Shown: piece by piece, positions 1-15,100 of the stretch
Position numbering within the stretch: position 1 is the first letter of the stretch
How the letters are laid out: each line of letters starts with the position of its first letter
Source: Hemicentrotus pulcherrimus
Taxonomy: Eukaryota; Echinodermata; Echinoidea; Camarodonta; Strongylocentrotidae
Assembly: GCA_003118195.1 (NCBI GenBank)
Contig: BEXV01000551.1
Coordinates: 117,388-181,387 of the forward strand
DNA length: 64,000 nucleotides
Direction of reading: 5' to 3'
The notes under the pieces: model-generated
Seen by the model: the letters and a program-made list of their open reading frames with translations, nothing else
What the model was told of the DNA's origin: nothing
Database searches by the model: none
Position numbers and translations under genes: made by a program

Positions 1-22
1 AATTTTATATTTTGCTCTGCAG

Positions 23-128
23 ATCACCGATCAAAGAACTAGGAACCTGGGATGACTCCAACAACAAACTCAATATCATTGTTGTTGGCGAGGATGGATT
101 GGCCGATGAACTTGACACCGAAATAAAG
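23..128 (+). CDS. ARHGAP35/ARHGAP5: exon 1 in window: start of pseudoGTPase domain pG1
   Basis: The exon follows a ctctgcag acceptor and ends at gtatgg. Its first base completes a codon from an upstream exon (phase 2 entry) and it ends in phase 0. It reads ...NNKLNIIVVGEDGLADELDTEIK, the first beta strand and degenerate P-loop of pG1. The Gly-Lys-Ser/Thr of a working GTPase is absent (VGEDGLADEL), as expected for a p190 pseudoGTPase domain. Confidence 0.92.
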
Positions 129-3100
129 GTATGGGACTGTATGCCTAGATGTGTAGACAAAGTACAGTAGAGGCATGTATTAAGAAGGCACCAATGTCAG
201 CCGGAATGCCAGTTTTCAGGTTGTAACCTGGTTTAAGGCTTTGTGGCTTCTGTGTTTCAGGCTTTTTCAGACTTTGTATTGACTAGAACATGTGTATCTG
301 GCCTCAGTAGTCCAGATCAATTCTGTTCGGGTTAGAAAGAGTTCCCCCTAACCAATTACCCTTTGTAGTCAATACTTAATGCCTCAGTCACAACTTTGTA
401 TATTTGGCTTGCATATTGCTGCGTATTTGTGGCAAGTCGGTTTAACATTTATTTCTATTTCTTGATATCAAGAAATGATTTTCTGTTTTAAAGCAATGGT
501 AATTCTTGATATCAAGAAAAAGGAATAGAGGCGTGATAGCTCCGTTGCTAGAGCAGTGGTCTTGTAATCCGGTAACCCGGGTTCGAAACCAAGTCGATGC
601 ACAAGGGCCCTTTGGTAAGGCATAAATCCTAATTACCAGGTCCATCGGAGAGGACCTAAAGCCGTCGGCCGTTTGGTTGTTTACTTACAAGCGTTTATGC
701 TTTCTTAGCAGTCAGGTAAAATGACCACCATCACAACAAATGTTAAAACAGCTTGCCATAGATATGCAGCAATACGCAAGCCAAATACGCAAAGGTGTGA
801 CTGAAGCATATGTGCCTTGTTCAAATTATTTCATTCACCTGGGGGGTGTTTCACAAAGATCCTAAGTTGAACTTAACTCTAAGTTGGACTTAAAAATTAT
901 GGAAAGCCGTAGCATCTCTGAAAATATTTTGTAAAAGTTATTTCAAAAGGCATAAAATGTTGATTCAAATCATTCATATTTTCTATTATCATGGGAGATT
1001 TCCTGTTCTTGCTGTGGAATTTATGAAAAGTCTAAAATACTTGTTTTTTCACTTTTGAATGTATATAAATTTAAGGTTACAAATGGCTCTCCATAATTTT
1101 TAAGTCACACTTAGAGTTAAGTTCGACTTGGGATCTTTGTGAAACACCCCCCTGTTATGCATAATTATACTTCAATAGTCCGAATGCGAATTTCATACAT
1201 TGGTTGTTGCTATATAGGTAGGACAAACAGTATGGATTGTCCTACCTCATATTACGGAAGTACGACTAATTTGTAACAGGTGAATGAAATCATTTGTAAC
1301 GAAGCACTAAACGAATATTAGTGCATTAGATTTGATTACATTACAGAAATGGCCTATTGAATGCAAATTTATCATTAAAGTGACTTAGTAACATTGTTGA
1401 AGGTTGATGACAAAAATTGCTTAATTTTTGTATAAAATGCTCCTTACTATATTCCTTTTACTGTACTAACCCTCTGACAGGCAAATAATCCTGAACAAAT
1501 TCTCAAACCATTAAGATATCTATGGTTTTCTTTGAAGGCGTCGATGTGAGGCACCCTCTAACAGTGATTAACAGTCAATTCTCCCAACCATTTTTGAATT
1601 TTCCCAACTGTTTTTCCATGAGAAAAAGACACAAAACAGGCTATAAAAAAATCTGTCAACACTTAAATGTCTAGAAAGGAATGTAGAGACATTTTATTGC
1701 TTTGTGAGATTTGCAATCACCTAAAGTGTGATAAAATTGTAATAATATAGTTGGGAGAATTAAGGAATCGATCAGATCAGTTTTATCCAATTTGTACCAT
1801 GAATAATGGTCCATTTTCAGTCAAATTTTCAGATTATCTTTCAGTGTACATCTAGCATTGAAGTCACTACCTTAGCACTACTATCTCTCATCTTAACAAT
1901 GTTACAAAGTCCCTTTAAAGGTAAAGACCAGTTGTGGTCATGCGATTGCATTTTTGAAAGAAACGTTGTGGAATCGATCAGAAAAGGTTGATCATCTAGC
2001 ATCTAGCATCTGCAAGGTTCTGGAATCATCAAAATGATAAGAAATTTGGCCCATTCTTCATAAAGTTACAAGCACTATACACAGAAAGATGTATATGGGA
2101 CTACCCTATATCTCTCACAGACCATGAGAGAAACAAATTTACCAAATACTGTATATGAATTAGTAGGCGGTTTCCAGGCAAGTTTTTTATCATCATGTAT
2201 TAGTCAAAACATATTCTTTCAGATGATTGGTAATGAGAGCTTCCATTTCATTTTTTGAAATTGGAGTGTTTCCAATACTGGTCTTTGCCTTTAAATGGAG
2301 TATGCAGTTACTGACATATATTGAGGTTTTAAGTAAAACAATGTGGCTTTCTATTTCTCTGAATCTTGAATCTTGCATGGCCTTTTGTAGAACTCACAGG
2401 CGTATCAGGGCAGCGGAAGGAATTTTTCCCAGGTATACGTATGGCACAAGTCTCAATAATCTAACAAACTTTCATCAATTTTCACCCAATATTCTATCAA
2501 AATCCATGGTCTAAATTAACTTCACAATCCATTTTTATGATTATTTTTACTCACAATTCCACATTGTCCATGAACATGATTTAATTCTTTTTTAAATGGT
2601 CAAGATTACTGGTAGGACGAAGGAGATTCCAGACTTAAATTAACAAGATGTAATCTGCCAATACAAATGAACTACACCATTTAACCACCATAACAGAACT
2701 TACACGTATAACAAACATTACACAAATTTTATGTATTTATTTATTCATTTCTAATCTTTTGTCAGGGTAGCCCATTTACCAATAAGTAGTGGTCTTTCAT
2801 GGCCCCAATGATTAGCAAAGTGAAAATAAGAATTTTTGGAGGGGGAAAAAAAAAAAATCAAAAAATCAAAATTGTCCTCATTGTTTCCAGGAAATATGTT
2901 TATCTATTGAGGTAGAATCTTTGAGGTAGAATCTTTGAGTCTGAGGATTGGGTAACTTTGATTGCTGTGTGGTTTATTGGCGAGTGATGTGTTCGTTTTG
3001 TAAAACATTTTTACTTGACATGAACAGCCAACTCACGTGGGGTAAAATACTTCTAAAAAAATACCCATCCCTCAATTAGGAAGTAAAAAATGAACCTTGT

Positions 3101-6100
3101 GTGTATTTGAGAGCCAAACTTCTCTCTTCTATAAGCCTTGCACATGTAGGCCCGGTTTCATAAAACTTGTTATCAATAACACATGCTAACTTTCAATGAC
3201 AAATTTGCTCTCAGCCAATCAGATGTCACGATTTCAGTAGCTTATAACAGTTATTATAACTTGTTATAGATATCAAGTTTTATGAAACAGGGCCCTGGTA
3301 ATGATTAGTGATGAAAATCTCATGTATTGGCGTGCCTGCACAACTCTACATTAAACTACTAGGGAACATGCAGGGTCAAAGGTCATTGTGATTAATTCAC
3401 ACTTTCCAGCTGATGATGTTAGACTCATCATGACAAGTTCTGTTCTTCTTTTCTAACACATCGTGCATGGAAAACCTTAAAACATATATGAGTCAACTGC
3501 TAATTTAACCGTACACACATATCATTCAATTTTGAATTCATATTTGAACTACATGTATATAGACCAAGGCTATTGATTTTGTTTTCATTGACACCCTTGC
3601 TTCGTATGGACCAAAACAATATTATTTACATACACTCTTTTTGTTTCCACAGTTCTTCTTATGGTATGCATACATGAACACTTACACTTATATATTTCTA
3701 AAATAATTGTGCATGAAGTATCTACAGGTAATCAAAAAGATTAATTAATTCATTGCCAGTATGTTGTCCAAACAGACTAGACCATAAACATATTAATAAA
3801 TGACCAATGAATGCCAAGAATCTTTCAAGCTGCACACACTTCACCACATCCTGTGAGAGGTCTTGGTAATTTTGTTTGTGAGGGAAAGAATTCTTTAACA
3901 TACAAGGATCCTCTTTTTTGAAAAGTTGTGATGAAGTGTAACAAAAGCCATGAAAATTGAAAATCTAACTCAAGTCCTGGATATGAAATTCTGATTGCGG
4001 ATAGTTGTTTGACAGGAAAAATACACCAGTTACGCCTCAAAATGAGGTGGTGTGTGTTCAAAATTTATTTCAGCACTTTCAAATATTTTGTTATGATCTT
4101 TACAAGGGTTCTCTGTTTTTTTATGATTGAGATACAGTTTAGAGAAGAGTACTAAATCTAATCCATCTAAATAACTTTTGTTTCCATAGTCGCAATCGTA
4201 CGATGGTGACTACACGCTGGATAAGGTTCTATACAGCCTCGATCTGAAGACTATAGAGGGCGACATCACTCATCCGAGTAATCAACTCCAATCGGAAAGC
4301 TTCACACCGCAAGGTAGAAACCGTAGACTGCAAGACATTTTAATTTACAATGCTTCTCTTTACCCAGGGGTAGTTAAACTCCTTCAAACTTACCCTACAT
4401 CAAATGCGATGTTCGACAGTAGATGGCAAACTCCTTCCTCACTATGCATTCAGCACATGCACAGATATGATACAGGGGGAAGATGATAAGACAAGATTCC
4501 TTCAGCCTTCTATAGAAAATGTAGAGCAGTTTCAACTAAATACCTTATTTAAAAAAAAAAAATATTGTTCAAGAACTCCCAGATGGATCGATGAGATCTA
4601 TGTAGGCACCATCATAATCTGTTACTAATAGTCTATTGGTTCCAAAACTATGATTATTATCAGTTCTCGACCCATTTTATTTGCATGAGAACCGAATTTC
4701 CTTTGTCAAATAAACCCATGGCCGGTGCTGCCTTCTATGGCCAAATACCATAGCTGCGGAAGCGAGAGTTGTCTAGAGCTTATTCGACTCCTAGACAACC
4801 CTCCAGGAGACAATAGAAGGAAGAGGAACACTTGAAGCTGCGCTCAAAGTCACTGTCACAATAAATTATAAATGAATATTAATTATTCTTGTTATCTTTT
4901 GCACCAGGTTGTATCTGTGTCTTCACATCTCTGGAGGGTTTCCAGTACATCCAAGACTCCCTGGAACGTACCATCCTGTCCGACCAGGAGGAGTACAACT
5001 CAACGACCCTGAGGGACCTGGCAGTGGTGCTAATGTTTGGTCGCAGCACCAGCCCGGAGGCAGACGCGGCTCAGGTCAGAGATAAAGCAGAGATGTTGTG
5101 CCGCAGGTAAGCCATGGTGTTGCAGCACCTTGAACCTTGAACCCTGAACCTTGAACTTTGAACCCTGAACCTTGAACTTTGAACAGATATCCCTTTCAGC
5201 AGATCCTTGAAGATATCTTGGAATGATGGTGGACCAACAGGCAGCAACAACAATCTAACATGAACTCTTCTCCATACGTATTGTTCACAATGCAAAATTT
5301 ACAATTTGCGGATAGTAAACAGTATAGAAACAGCCAGACCTTCAATATTAAAGCAGTCGATGTGTCTTTTATATACCGAATTGACAAAAAATATACCAAG
5401 AAACTTTTTCTTGAGTAAAGATTGGTTACAACATCACAGAAAATCTGACACACTGTCCGTTAAAATTCGCTGGAAAGAGGACTGAATGTTACACTCATTT
5501 GGGAATCGCAGACAAAAAGCACTGTATGGTATCCACTCTCAACCATTTTAAAACGTAAACCAATGGGTATCTCATCAAATTTTAACAGGGACAAGCAGGC
5601 ATCTTTTAAAAGACTATTCACCAGTTGGTAGGGCATGGCTAAAATCATGACTCCAATTTCGTCCAAACAGATGGCTAGATTTCTTAAGAAAGGTATATAA
5701 TGACTAATAGTCAATTAGCATTTATTGACCAAAACGTATTTGAGATTACAATATGAAACTTCTTTAATGAGGTGTTCTGCAGATCCTGTTCCTTACTAAA
5801 TCCTTGTTTTAATATTCCCCTAAGAGAGCAGAAGATCTTGCAAACAATAAACAAGTTTTGACTTTGGACACTGCTCGTCTTTTCTTATGACTATGATAGA
5901 GGAAACTGCATTATTGTATTTATCAAAATTTTATTAGATTACTATACTTTTACATAATTTGCTTTCATTTCTCTGTAATTGATGTTCAAATTGATTGATT
6001 ATCATTAATCTTGTCCTTATTTTAATGTTTCTTTAATTCATGAATTAGTAGTTATGTGTAATTTTGTTGTAATTGTGAAGTGCATTGTTATTTTCTCATA

Positions 6101-9100
6101 AGATGAAATGCACTATAGAAGCCTAGGTTGTTATTATTATTGTATTAAACTCATGTTATGAAATGGGTCTTTTTTCCTGTAGGTTGAACAACTGCCAGAT
6201 CGTCAACGTGCCTCCAGACAACACGACCCTATGGCAAGGGAAGAAATTCAGCGAGTCCCAGATACAGGATGCCCTCAGATCTGTGGTCGCGGGTCAGAAG
6301 TATCGCAGCGGGACCCCCAACCAGGTGGAGAGCGACAGGGGAGATAAGGGAGACAATGCTTTCAGGTTGGCACTCAGATTTCTTGTAGCTTGTGTACTTT
6401 GAATTATCTCATTCTTGCCTTTCTCTTTCTCTTTGCGTTATACTTTTTACCCTGCTGTCTCAAGCTGTCTTTATCTTTCCCCTTTGATTTTTCTTTCTAG
6501 TATTTAAAGAACAAAAATTCTCTTCATTTAAGATGCTCTAATTCATTTCTTGGTAATCATTACTTGCTCAAATCATGAACATGCTGTACACCTTGTGATG
6601 CTAAAGTTTTTGCTATAGCTAACTCTAATATCAGATGCTGTATAATCCATACTTATTTTGATTTCCTTGACTACATATACATTTAATCTATCCATATCAT
6701 ATTAATTTTGTCTCCATTGCTTTGCATAGCTCAGTATTTATTTGACATATTTTGCACCATGTATTTATCTAATTTACTTTTTCTTTCTTGCCTGCCTATC
6801 TTGGTGGTATGAATGTAATTGTTTCTTTTTACTGCACTTTGCGCCATGTGCCTCTGTGTGTCTCTTCGCCAACCCTTTTAAAACAAACTTTTGCTGGTCC
6901 TTCCTTCCCCTCCCATATTTGCATATTTTTTTCTTTTCTTCTTTCTCTCTTTGAAAAAAAAAAATCTCTGCTTTCCTTTTCTTTTGGCAATTTCATTTTT
7001 TTTTCAAATCTCTTTTCCATCCCACCTTGTCCTACCTTCCTCTTTCCCTCCCACTCCTTGCATTACTCTTGCATTGTTATACTACTCTCTTTCACCTCTC
7101 CTTTTCCTCCTTCTTTCTCCTTCTTTCTCCATCTCTCTCTCTCTCTCTCTCTCTCCCTCTTTCTCTCTCCCCCTCTCTCCCTTTCTATTTTTCTCTCTCC
7201 ATATCCACCCTCTCTCTTGCTGTGTATCTTAATTTGTTCGGCACACTTTTCATCTCTCCTTTCCTGCCTCTTTCTTTCTCTCTCTCTCTCTCTCCCTCTT
7301 TCTCTCTCCCCCTCTCTCCCTTTCTATTTTTCTCTCTCCATATCCACCCTCTCTCTTGCTGTGTATCTTAATTTGTTCGGCACACTTTTCATCTCTCCTT
7401 TCCTGCCTCTTTCTTTCTCTCTCTCTCTCTCTCCCTCTCTTTCTCCCTCTCACCCTCCCCTTCTCTCTCTCTCTTGATGTGTGTCTCTCTCTAAATGTTT
7501 TGCACACTCCGTCTCCATCTGTTTATCTGTGCATGATTATCACTACACCACCATCCATCAACTCGTCCTCTTCTTGCACACTCTCTGTCCTTCACCTATG
7601 GTAGGATTGGCATGTGCTTAGCGTGTGGTGATCCTTTCTCACCCGAGTTGGTACTGCCCTTTCTCAGGACACACAACTACAGCCTCTCTCTAGATAGGTA
7701 CACCAGTCTTTCTCATTCATGCTAGCTTTTCATTTTGCACCCTATCTTATAATTGCTACTCTACTGGACTTCATGAATATGTATTTCAAATTATCCTTGC
7801 AATGCATAGCTACTTATGTCCTTGCTATTAATCATCATTTATATTTTCTGCTTCCATAAAACTATTATCTTTTTGTTGAATGCATTTATTTATTTTTAAA
7901 TTCCTCTGCTGTTTTGCATCTTATTAAAATTCATATATTTTCTTATTTCTTTTTTTTCATGACAATGTAAATATTCTGTTTTCACGGAGAATTCAAGTTT
8001 ACAATAATAATCTTGTGCTATGATGTGCTATGATGTTATTGTGTTTAAACACTATGTTATCAGTTAGTATCCTTATTTTATTTTTTAAAGTCATTTTCAT
8101 TAGATGATTTAGAAAAATATAGACTGATGTAATTGGCAATTTGAAGTAAATAATTGCATTTTGAAACGGGAAAAGGAGAACACTCAGATAAGAATAATTA
8201 TAATAATTTTTTGTTGTTGTAATGATGGAAAAAATTCATATTAGCTTGATACAATGAATCATGACCTTAGTTTGACCTCCTTTGCATAACACCCCCCCCC
8301 CTACCACCATGACCACTACCAACACCTCCTCCACCCCTTTCCACCCCCTCAGAATTGGGCTATGCATGCCTTGCGGTGACCCCTTCCAGCCAGACCTGGT
8401 CCTGTCGCCCATCACCAGCCACAACTGCGTGGCCACGCCCAACGAGAAGAAATCCATCACCTGTGACATGTTCCTTATAGACACCAAGTGCAGGGTGGAC
8501 TTTGAGATCTCATCCTATCACCTAGGAGACAGTCTGAGGGAGCAGCGCGTTCACCATGGCTACATCCTAGTCTACGCGGCCCAGCGGAAGGCGTCGCTGG
8601 AACTCCTCAAGTAAGACCGACATAGCAACAATATGTTTACTTTGGTTGGGGGAATATTGTTGAGGAATGCCAGCTTTCAGGCAATAGCCTGAAATCAGGA
8701 CCTGACGATTAATTTTCAGACCATGGTTTAGGCCTTCTTGTGTACAATCTATCTCATTCTAGGTGATTTTTTTAAGCCCTCTGGTCAATTCTAACCTACT
8801 TCCCCGATTGTTGGATTATCTTGTTGTTAGTATAGTAATTCTGGTCAAAAGTATGGATCAAAGTGGGGCAAAGTAGGCCACATTTAGTTTGTTTGTAAAC
8901 ATGGATCTCTATGGCCACAACTTCTCTTTTTTACCCTTTCAAGACAGGATTTATTTCTAGGGTTAAATTGATCACATATTGTTCTGCAAATTGGCACCAA
9001 TGATATTCTTGTATTAATGCTACTTTTAAAAAATGTAATGTTTAGTATCTGAAAACATTGATCTAATTGATCTAAAATATTGTCGAAAAGTTGAACAAAA

Positions 9101-12100
9101 TACCCAATTTAGATCAAAACAAAAATGTTTTGAATCTCTGAACATGTTGCCAATTAAAGGATTTTAAAGCAAAATAGGCGTGGAACAAAAAAAGGTGCAG
9201 AGTATTCCAAAAATACGCCCTTTAGTATTAATGTGACACAAATAAATGAATGAATTAAGATTAATCATTTTTTATTTCCTTGTTGATATAGTAAACACTT
9301 AATATAGTCCTTACATGATGAATTTATTGTAATTCATCTTTCTTTTGTTGTTGTTGGGGAAATGCCAAAGGAGAGGAAACCAGCAATAATGGGAAAAATC
9401 AAAGACAGTCATTAGAAACATTGTAAGGGAACATCTCACAAAGTCATTATAGGTTTTGATTCTTTAAATTGTTTCTTAGACTTGGTTCAGCCCTTCAATA
9501 TTGATTTTGTTCTCTTTAGGTGGTTCTTGAAGATGGTGGCGCCCATCCCAACGCTAGTCGTGGCTGTGTGTGAGGACATCAACTCTGCTGCAGACGGCGT
9601 AGCAGAGGGCAACCGTCTTGTGGACGATACACCCACTGCAAGATTAGTGACTGCAAACTGCTCATCGTTCAGAGATCAAAGTATGCACTGTGTGTAGGAA
9701 TGTATAGAATTGCAGTGCCTTAGTAGGGGTTTGGTTGAGGATGGGTAATAAGGTGCTAACAGGGGAATGCATGTTTTTATCAGGGTTGTTGTACATCATA
9801 GCATTTTGTGAAAGGAAGTTATGACATTGTGATTCCCTCCTTCTGGGAAAGTAGGGGCAAGGTAAAGGTTATCAGAACTTCCTCTTTGGAAATTACGTAA
9901 ATTCATTTGAAAGTCACATATTTTTGGTTGCACAATGTTGGCAGCTCTTGGTAGTATTACTTGAGATATTTTTGCGGTGAGGGGTTTGTAATTTGCAGGT
10001 AGTTGCCTGGGTATGATTTACTTTCCTTTAATTTTTTTTTTTAAAACTTTGATTGTATTAGTTGTTGCACTCTCTAAACCAATTACAGGGAAACCTGTTT
10101 TTTTATAAAGACCACTCACAGGAAAGATAAAACGAGGTCTTATGTGCAGGTGGTTACCAAAGCAGGTTTGACTTTACTTGGAGTATGTAGTGACCAAATC
10201 TCACACATCAATTTGTCGTCCTCCCCTATACAGCTGTGATCTACAACAGGTTTCTGAAGGAAGCGCTTGATAAGAGGAGAGAGACGGAGAGGATGTTCAA
10301 GGTAGAGGAGGAACCACCCAGTCCCAGTCCTTTCTTATCTAACAGACCTCCCATGGAGTTACCTTCACCCCAGTAAGTTCACAAACAAAATCTTGTCATT
10401 TTTTCCCCCTTAAAAAAAATTATAATAGTAATAATAGCTCATTCTTACATAACGCTTTTTCAGGACCGCAGGCCCTCTCTAAGCGTTTACAGAATACTTT
10501 ACACTGGTCATTGGATGTTGGTAATAGACCAGTTCATAGTGAGCACATGGGTCATATGGCCCTAAATATCCTTTTGGAATAATTACAGCTAAAGTCATGA
10601 AGGTGATTTCTTTGTTTGCCCTCTTGAAAAGATGACTTCCACCTGTGTTCAATAGAATGCATCACAGGTGCATGCATGAATAATGATTACATAACTTTTG
10701 TGAGCATGTATCCAGTATTAGTCTCAGTGGGTTTTACAACTTTGTTCAAGCGACCTTTATCTGCGCATGCACAGATCAATCCATGCATGCTCAGATTGTA
10801 TGTAGGAACTGGTATATTGCCAATGAATGTTGTTGGAAACCCCCATCAACAAAACAATAAAAAATAAAGAAGATCTCTTGAATGGTCCAGAAACAAGTTT
10901 TTGTCCTGTTTTATAAAATTTGATGAAAATTAAATAAATGACAGTAACTGTTAACAGCTTTTGTAATCATTGCATTTTAATGGCTGAGAGTAAATTTGAT
11001 AGAGAAATGGGACACTTGTTGTTAAAAAAAAAGTTTTTATGAAATGGCCCAGATCATTACCAGGTCTTGAATGCAGGTATACCACACACGTCTTATTTGT
11101 GGCTGTCTGCTTTTCAAATTTTATGTTCTGTTTTTTTATTATTATTTTCCTTTTTTTCTTCTTTCCTTCAGCAGAGACGGCACGCTAGATGATTCCCAGA
11201 CCCCTACGTCAGGTAAGACACAAACCATCACTTTCCCCTCAATAATGTACCCATATTATTCCATATTGCATGGAATGCATCGTATATTCTTGCATTTTGT
11301 AGTGTCTTTACATCTTCACAGACACCATACCAGTTCCGTATATGTCTGTTTAGAGCTAGCTGGGTTCTTGACGATAGTAAATGTTATATGTACGTACCAT
11401 AAGTCGAAATATGCATCATTGCAGTTCATAGTTTGTATAAATAAATTGTTAATTATGAAATTCAGATGCCACACATATTGCCTCATCTGTCTATTTCCTC
11501 ACATTACTTTTCATGTACTTATTCATTAGACTTAGATCACATTTAGGTTTACATTTGTCTCTTTCCTTTCAAGCAACTTCTAGCAAGACTGGCTGTGTCT
11601 TTGAATCAGTTCTTGTCATTATTAGAGGAATTGTATTGTTTTTTAAGGCAGTGCAGAGGAAAATAACAATTTAAAAAGTAAAGACAAACAAAATGAAAAT
11701 GGAGAATAAGAATTTCAACAAAATGAGATTTGTATTTAACTTTTCTACTTCTTTATTTATTTATCTTTGTATTCATTTATTTGTATGACCCTATTTCAAA
11801 GTTACCTTAGCCAAGACTTGGAAGGGAGACAATAGTGAGAAAATAGTGGGGTGGAGAAAAGATTTATACTGCAGAAGAACATTTCATCAAGAAGGAATGC
11901 CAACAAAAATGAATAGAGAGGAAAGTTTTTAAGATAGGAGATAAAAAAAGAGGTTGCGGATATAAAGAGAAGATATGTTATGAGCCTCATAAGGACTGCA
12001 TCCACCTAAAGCTTGCCCCTTGATATACAGGTGCATACATGAATGAAATACAGCTCTCCTAAATGTCCTTGGTGTTATGCATTATAGATATACCCTTTAC

Positions 12101-15100
12101 CTGTATACCAATATGATATGATTGTTGTAATTGATAGCGTAAGTGGCATGGTTTTGACCTGGATTTAATTTTTTTTCTTTAATCAGTCATAACAAATCCA
12201 AGTTGTATATATTACATCTCTATATTTGTTACTCGGCTAGCTTTCTATTGATACTTTGGGCTTAAAACTTCTGTATAAATTATACAATATTAGTAAGAAT
12301 TTCCCCAATCATACAATATATATGCATCTACTTTTAAAACCAAGTATGCATGCTCTTTCTTGCATTGTATTCAAAGATGACTGTATACTTTTGAAATATA
12401 GGATTTGGTTCATATAGTCATGTAAATATTGGATCCAGCATTTCTATGGCCGAGTTGTAGGAGCTATATTAATATTATTATTAATTTTCATTATTAACAA
12501 GTTCATGACTAATTTGGGGGAAATTGTAATTATATTCTAGTCAGAATATACTCATTCATTTGCAGAATTAAATGAAAGAGCATAACAGGGTCTTTTGGTT
12601 GCTAAATGAATTCAACCTGCTTTTATCCGTACATGAATGGGTTTTTTTTTGTGCTCCCTATCAACTTGTCCCACCTGGTTGTGAGGCTTTCTAGCATCCA
12701 CTTTAAAAATGTAGCAATGGTCTGAAATAAACCTCACAGTTTCCATCCCTCAAGAACCTCAAATCAATTCAAACTGTGTATCAGACATTTTAATGCAAGG
12801 AAATTGTCTCTGTAATTGTTAACAACAAAAAGTTACGAACTAAGGAACGTTATGATTCAATGAGAAATAAGTCAATTACTTGAAGCTACAGAGTAACAGA
12901 GTCCCAATTTGGTTAAGAAATGCCAGATATATTTTCTGCATGATTGTATAAGACAATGAGATATATACTGCTATTGTGTGACACAGTTCAAGATTCCCTT
13001 TCCCCCACCTTGTGTTTGATGAATCCATTTTCTCTAAATGCAGCAGTTGACCATCATTATGAGAATCTCCTAGTTAGAAGCTGGTAGATATTACTTTTTC
13101 TGGGCTTAGTGAACTTGAAAAAACAAACGAAAGGAAAATAGAATTGGTGAAACAGTATTAACTATCCTGAATCTTGTTCTAATTTATCCTTTCTTCATTT
13201 TTCCATCCTTCCATCCATCCCTCAAATTTGTTGGCTTTCCTTCCCTCCCCTCAACCCCTGCTTAATAAATGCCATCTCCCAATTGATGCACTGTGTCTTC
13301 AATGTGCTGAAATGAATTTCCTTTTTTGTTTTTGCTTCTTCCCTTCCGTACCTGCATACATGTGCTGTACCTGTGATGTAACTATGCGGTTTTATCTTGT
13401 AATTGATGCTTATTCATGTGGTGATTGTTCAACTTACAATTTATACCTCATGATATATGCACTTTGGGGGATAATTGTCAATTTCTGGCCTTTTTTAAAT
13501 TGGTTACATCTATCCGTTTGCTCTCTTCACTGCAATGTTTCTCTCTTTATCTACAATTCATTATTAATTCGCTAATTTATTTGTATGTGGTCAAATGTCC
13601 TCTCCTGTAAAAATGTATGTGACGCTGTGTAAATTTCTTTGTGTTCATGACTTGTTATCTGCATCTGTGTCTGCCCTTAATTTGTTCTCCATTGTTCCTT
13701 GATTTGGTCTCATAATTTACGTTCATATTCCCATTAATTATCCCATCTCAAAAATACAAATTTCATCTCTGTATGTTCCTTTTTATTAATTTTCTAATCT
13801 TTTGTTTTTGTGTTGAATATTACACAATAATGTGTATCACCACAACATTTATTTTCATCAATATTATAATTGTCTCTTTGGGTTTTATCCTTGGAATGTC
13901 CTCTGACTTTTGTTTCAAATTGGAATTCATAAATATCTATACTATTAAACTTTATCTCCTTCATAACAAAATACATTTCCTTTCTCATTGATAACATTTG
14001 AACAATTCTTTATGTATGGTTCCATGTGTTCTGTTTTGTATCATGTTGTTATCATCTACATCAAACCAACATTTTTTCCTTTTTTTCATCTCCATTCATA
14101 CTCTTATGGTATAATTCTATTTCCATGACTGTGCATAATACAATCATTATGTTAAACTATGATTTATTTATTTTCAACTCTGGTGTTATATATTCATACA
14201 TACAAACTTCCCTGTATTGCATAAATTGGTACTCTTATACCTTTTATTCACTTGACTTTACAATTATTAAATTCCACATTCCCTCCACTGATTCTGCCAT
14301 TTCATTTAAAACCCATTCTATCCTCATGATATCTTGATATGTCAATATAATGCACTTGTTCTTCCATGTCAAATCTAATTTGATTTGTATAATACCCGAT
14401 TGTTCTGCATGAAACTGATGGTATTGATATATGCATATATCTGTTGCATGATGCACTGTGACCCCCCAACCACAACACCCTTCCCTCCCCCACCCCTTCT
14501 CGATGGTGCCAACCCAACCCCCCTTCCAATAGGCTACACCCCTGAGTTTGTACCCCGCAAGAGATCCGTTTCTTCCGAAGCGGTAGTCCACGACCCTTTG
14601 GTAAAGCCCAGTGAAATCCGCAACCGCATGAGACTACAGCAGCAGACGCATTATAGTTTCAGAGGTAAAGGAATCAAGGTGTCGTCTTCATCAACAGGAG
14701 TTTAAAGTTTGAATTCCTTTCAGTTTCACAGGCAGTTTGAACGTTTAATTTCTGGTGGCAGCGGTGGGATGTTATATAATATATGATATTTTGATGTTGT
14801 GCTTAAAGGAATAAATGTCAGGAGTCGGCACCCATCAGAATTAGCCTAAATGTAGTGTTCACATTTTATTTTAAACTCTGTAAGCAAAAAAGTAATTGAT
14901 TAGACATGTCATCATCATAGCATTCCTTTTAACTTATTGTGAAAGAGGGTTTTACAAAGCTTTACAAGTTTTAAGAAGGTACTGGTAAATATTTGATAGG
15001 TTACTGATACAAGGAGCAGAGAAAATGCTCTTTCATGTTTGTTAAATTGCTCGATCACGTTCATTATGATATACTCTTTGTAAAAAGGAGGGGTTCTATT

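Larger units (their letters stand above)
129..4189 (+). other. intron 1 (4.1 kb)
   Basis: No coding exon is visible. It holds a SINE-like element (527-745), a foldback MITE (841-1152), a repeat shared with 46887-47655 (2191-2300) and a short MITE (3149-3295). A looser inverted pair of CAATTCTCCCAAC-type arms sits at about 1576-1590 and 1748-1762. The rest is AT-rich sequence in which I recognise nothing. Confidence 0.8.

Noticed and set aside
6742..7604. Long overlapping open frames rich in Ser, Leu, Pro and Phe
   Set aside because: They lie in the CT-rich repeat and a 139-bp duplication. Low-complexity pyrimidine tracts are open in all frames; no domain or splice support.
13044..13090. Possible exon VDHHYENLL after GCAGCAG
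   Set aside because: Attractive tyrosine motif, but the only donors are in phase 0 or 2, which would break the phase 1 chain. It may be an old decayed exon.
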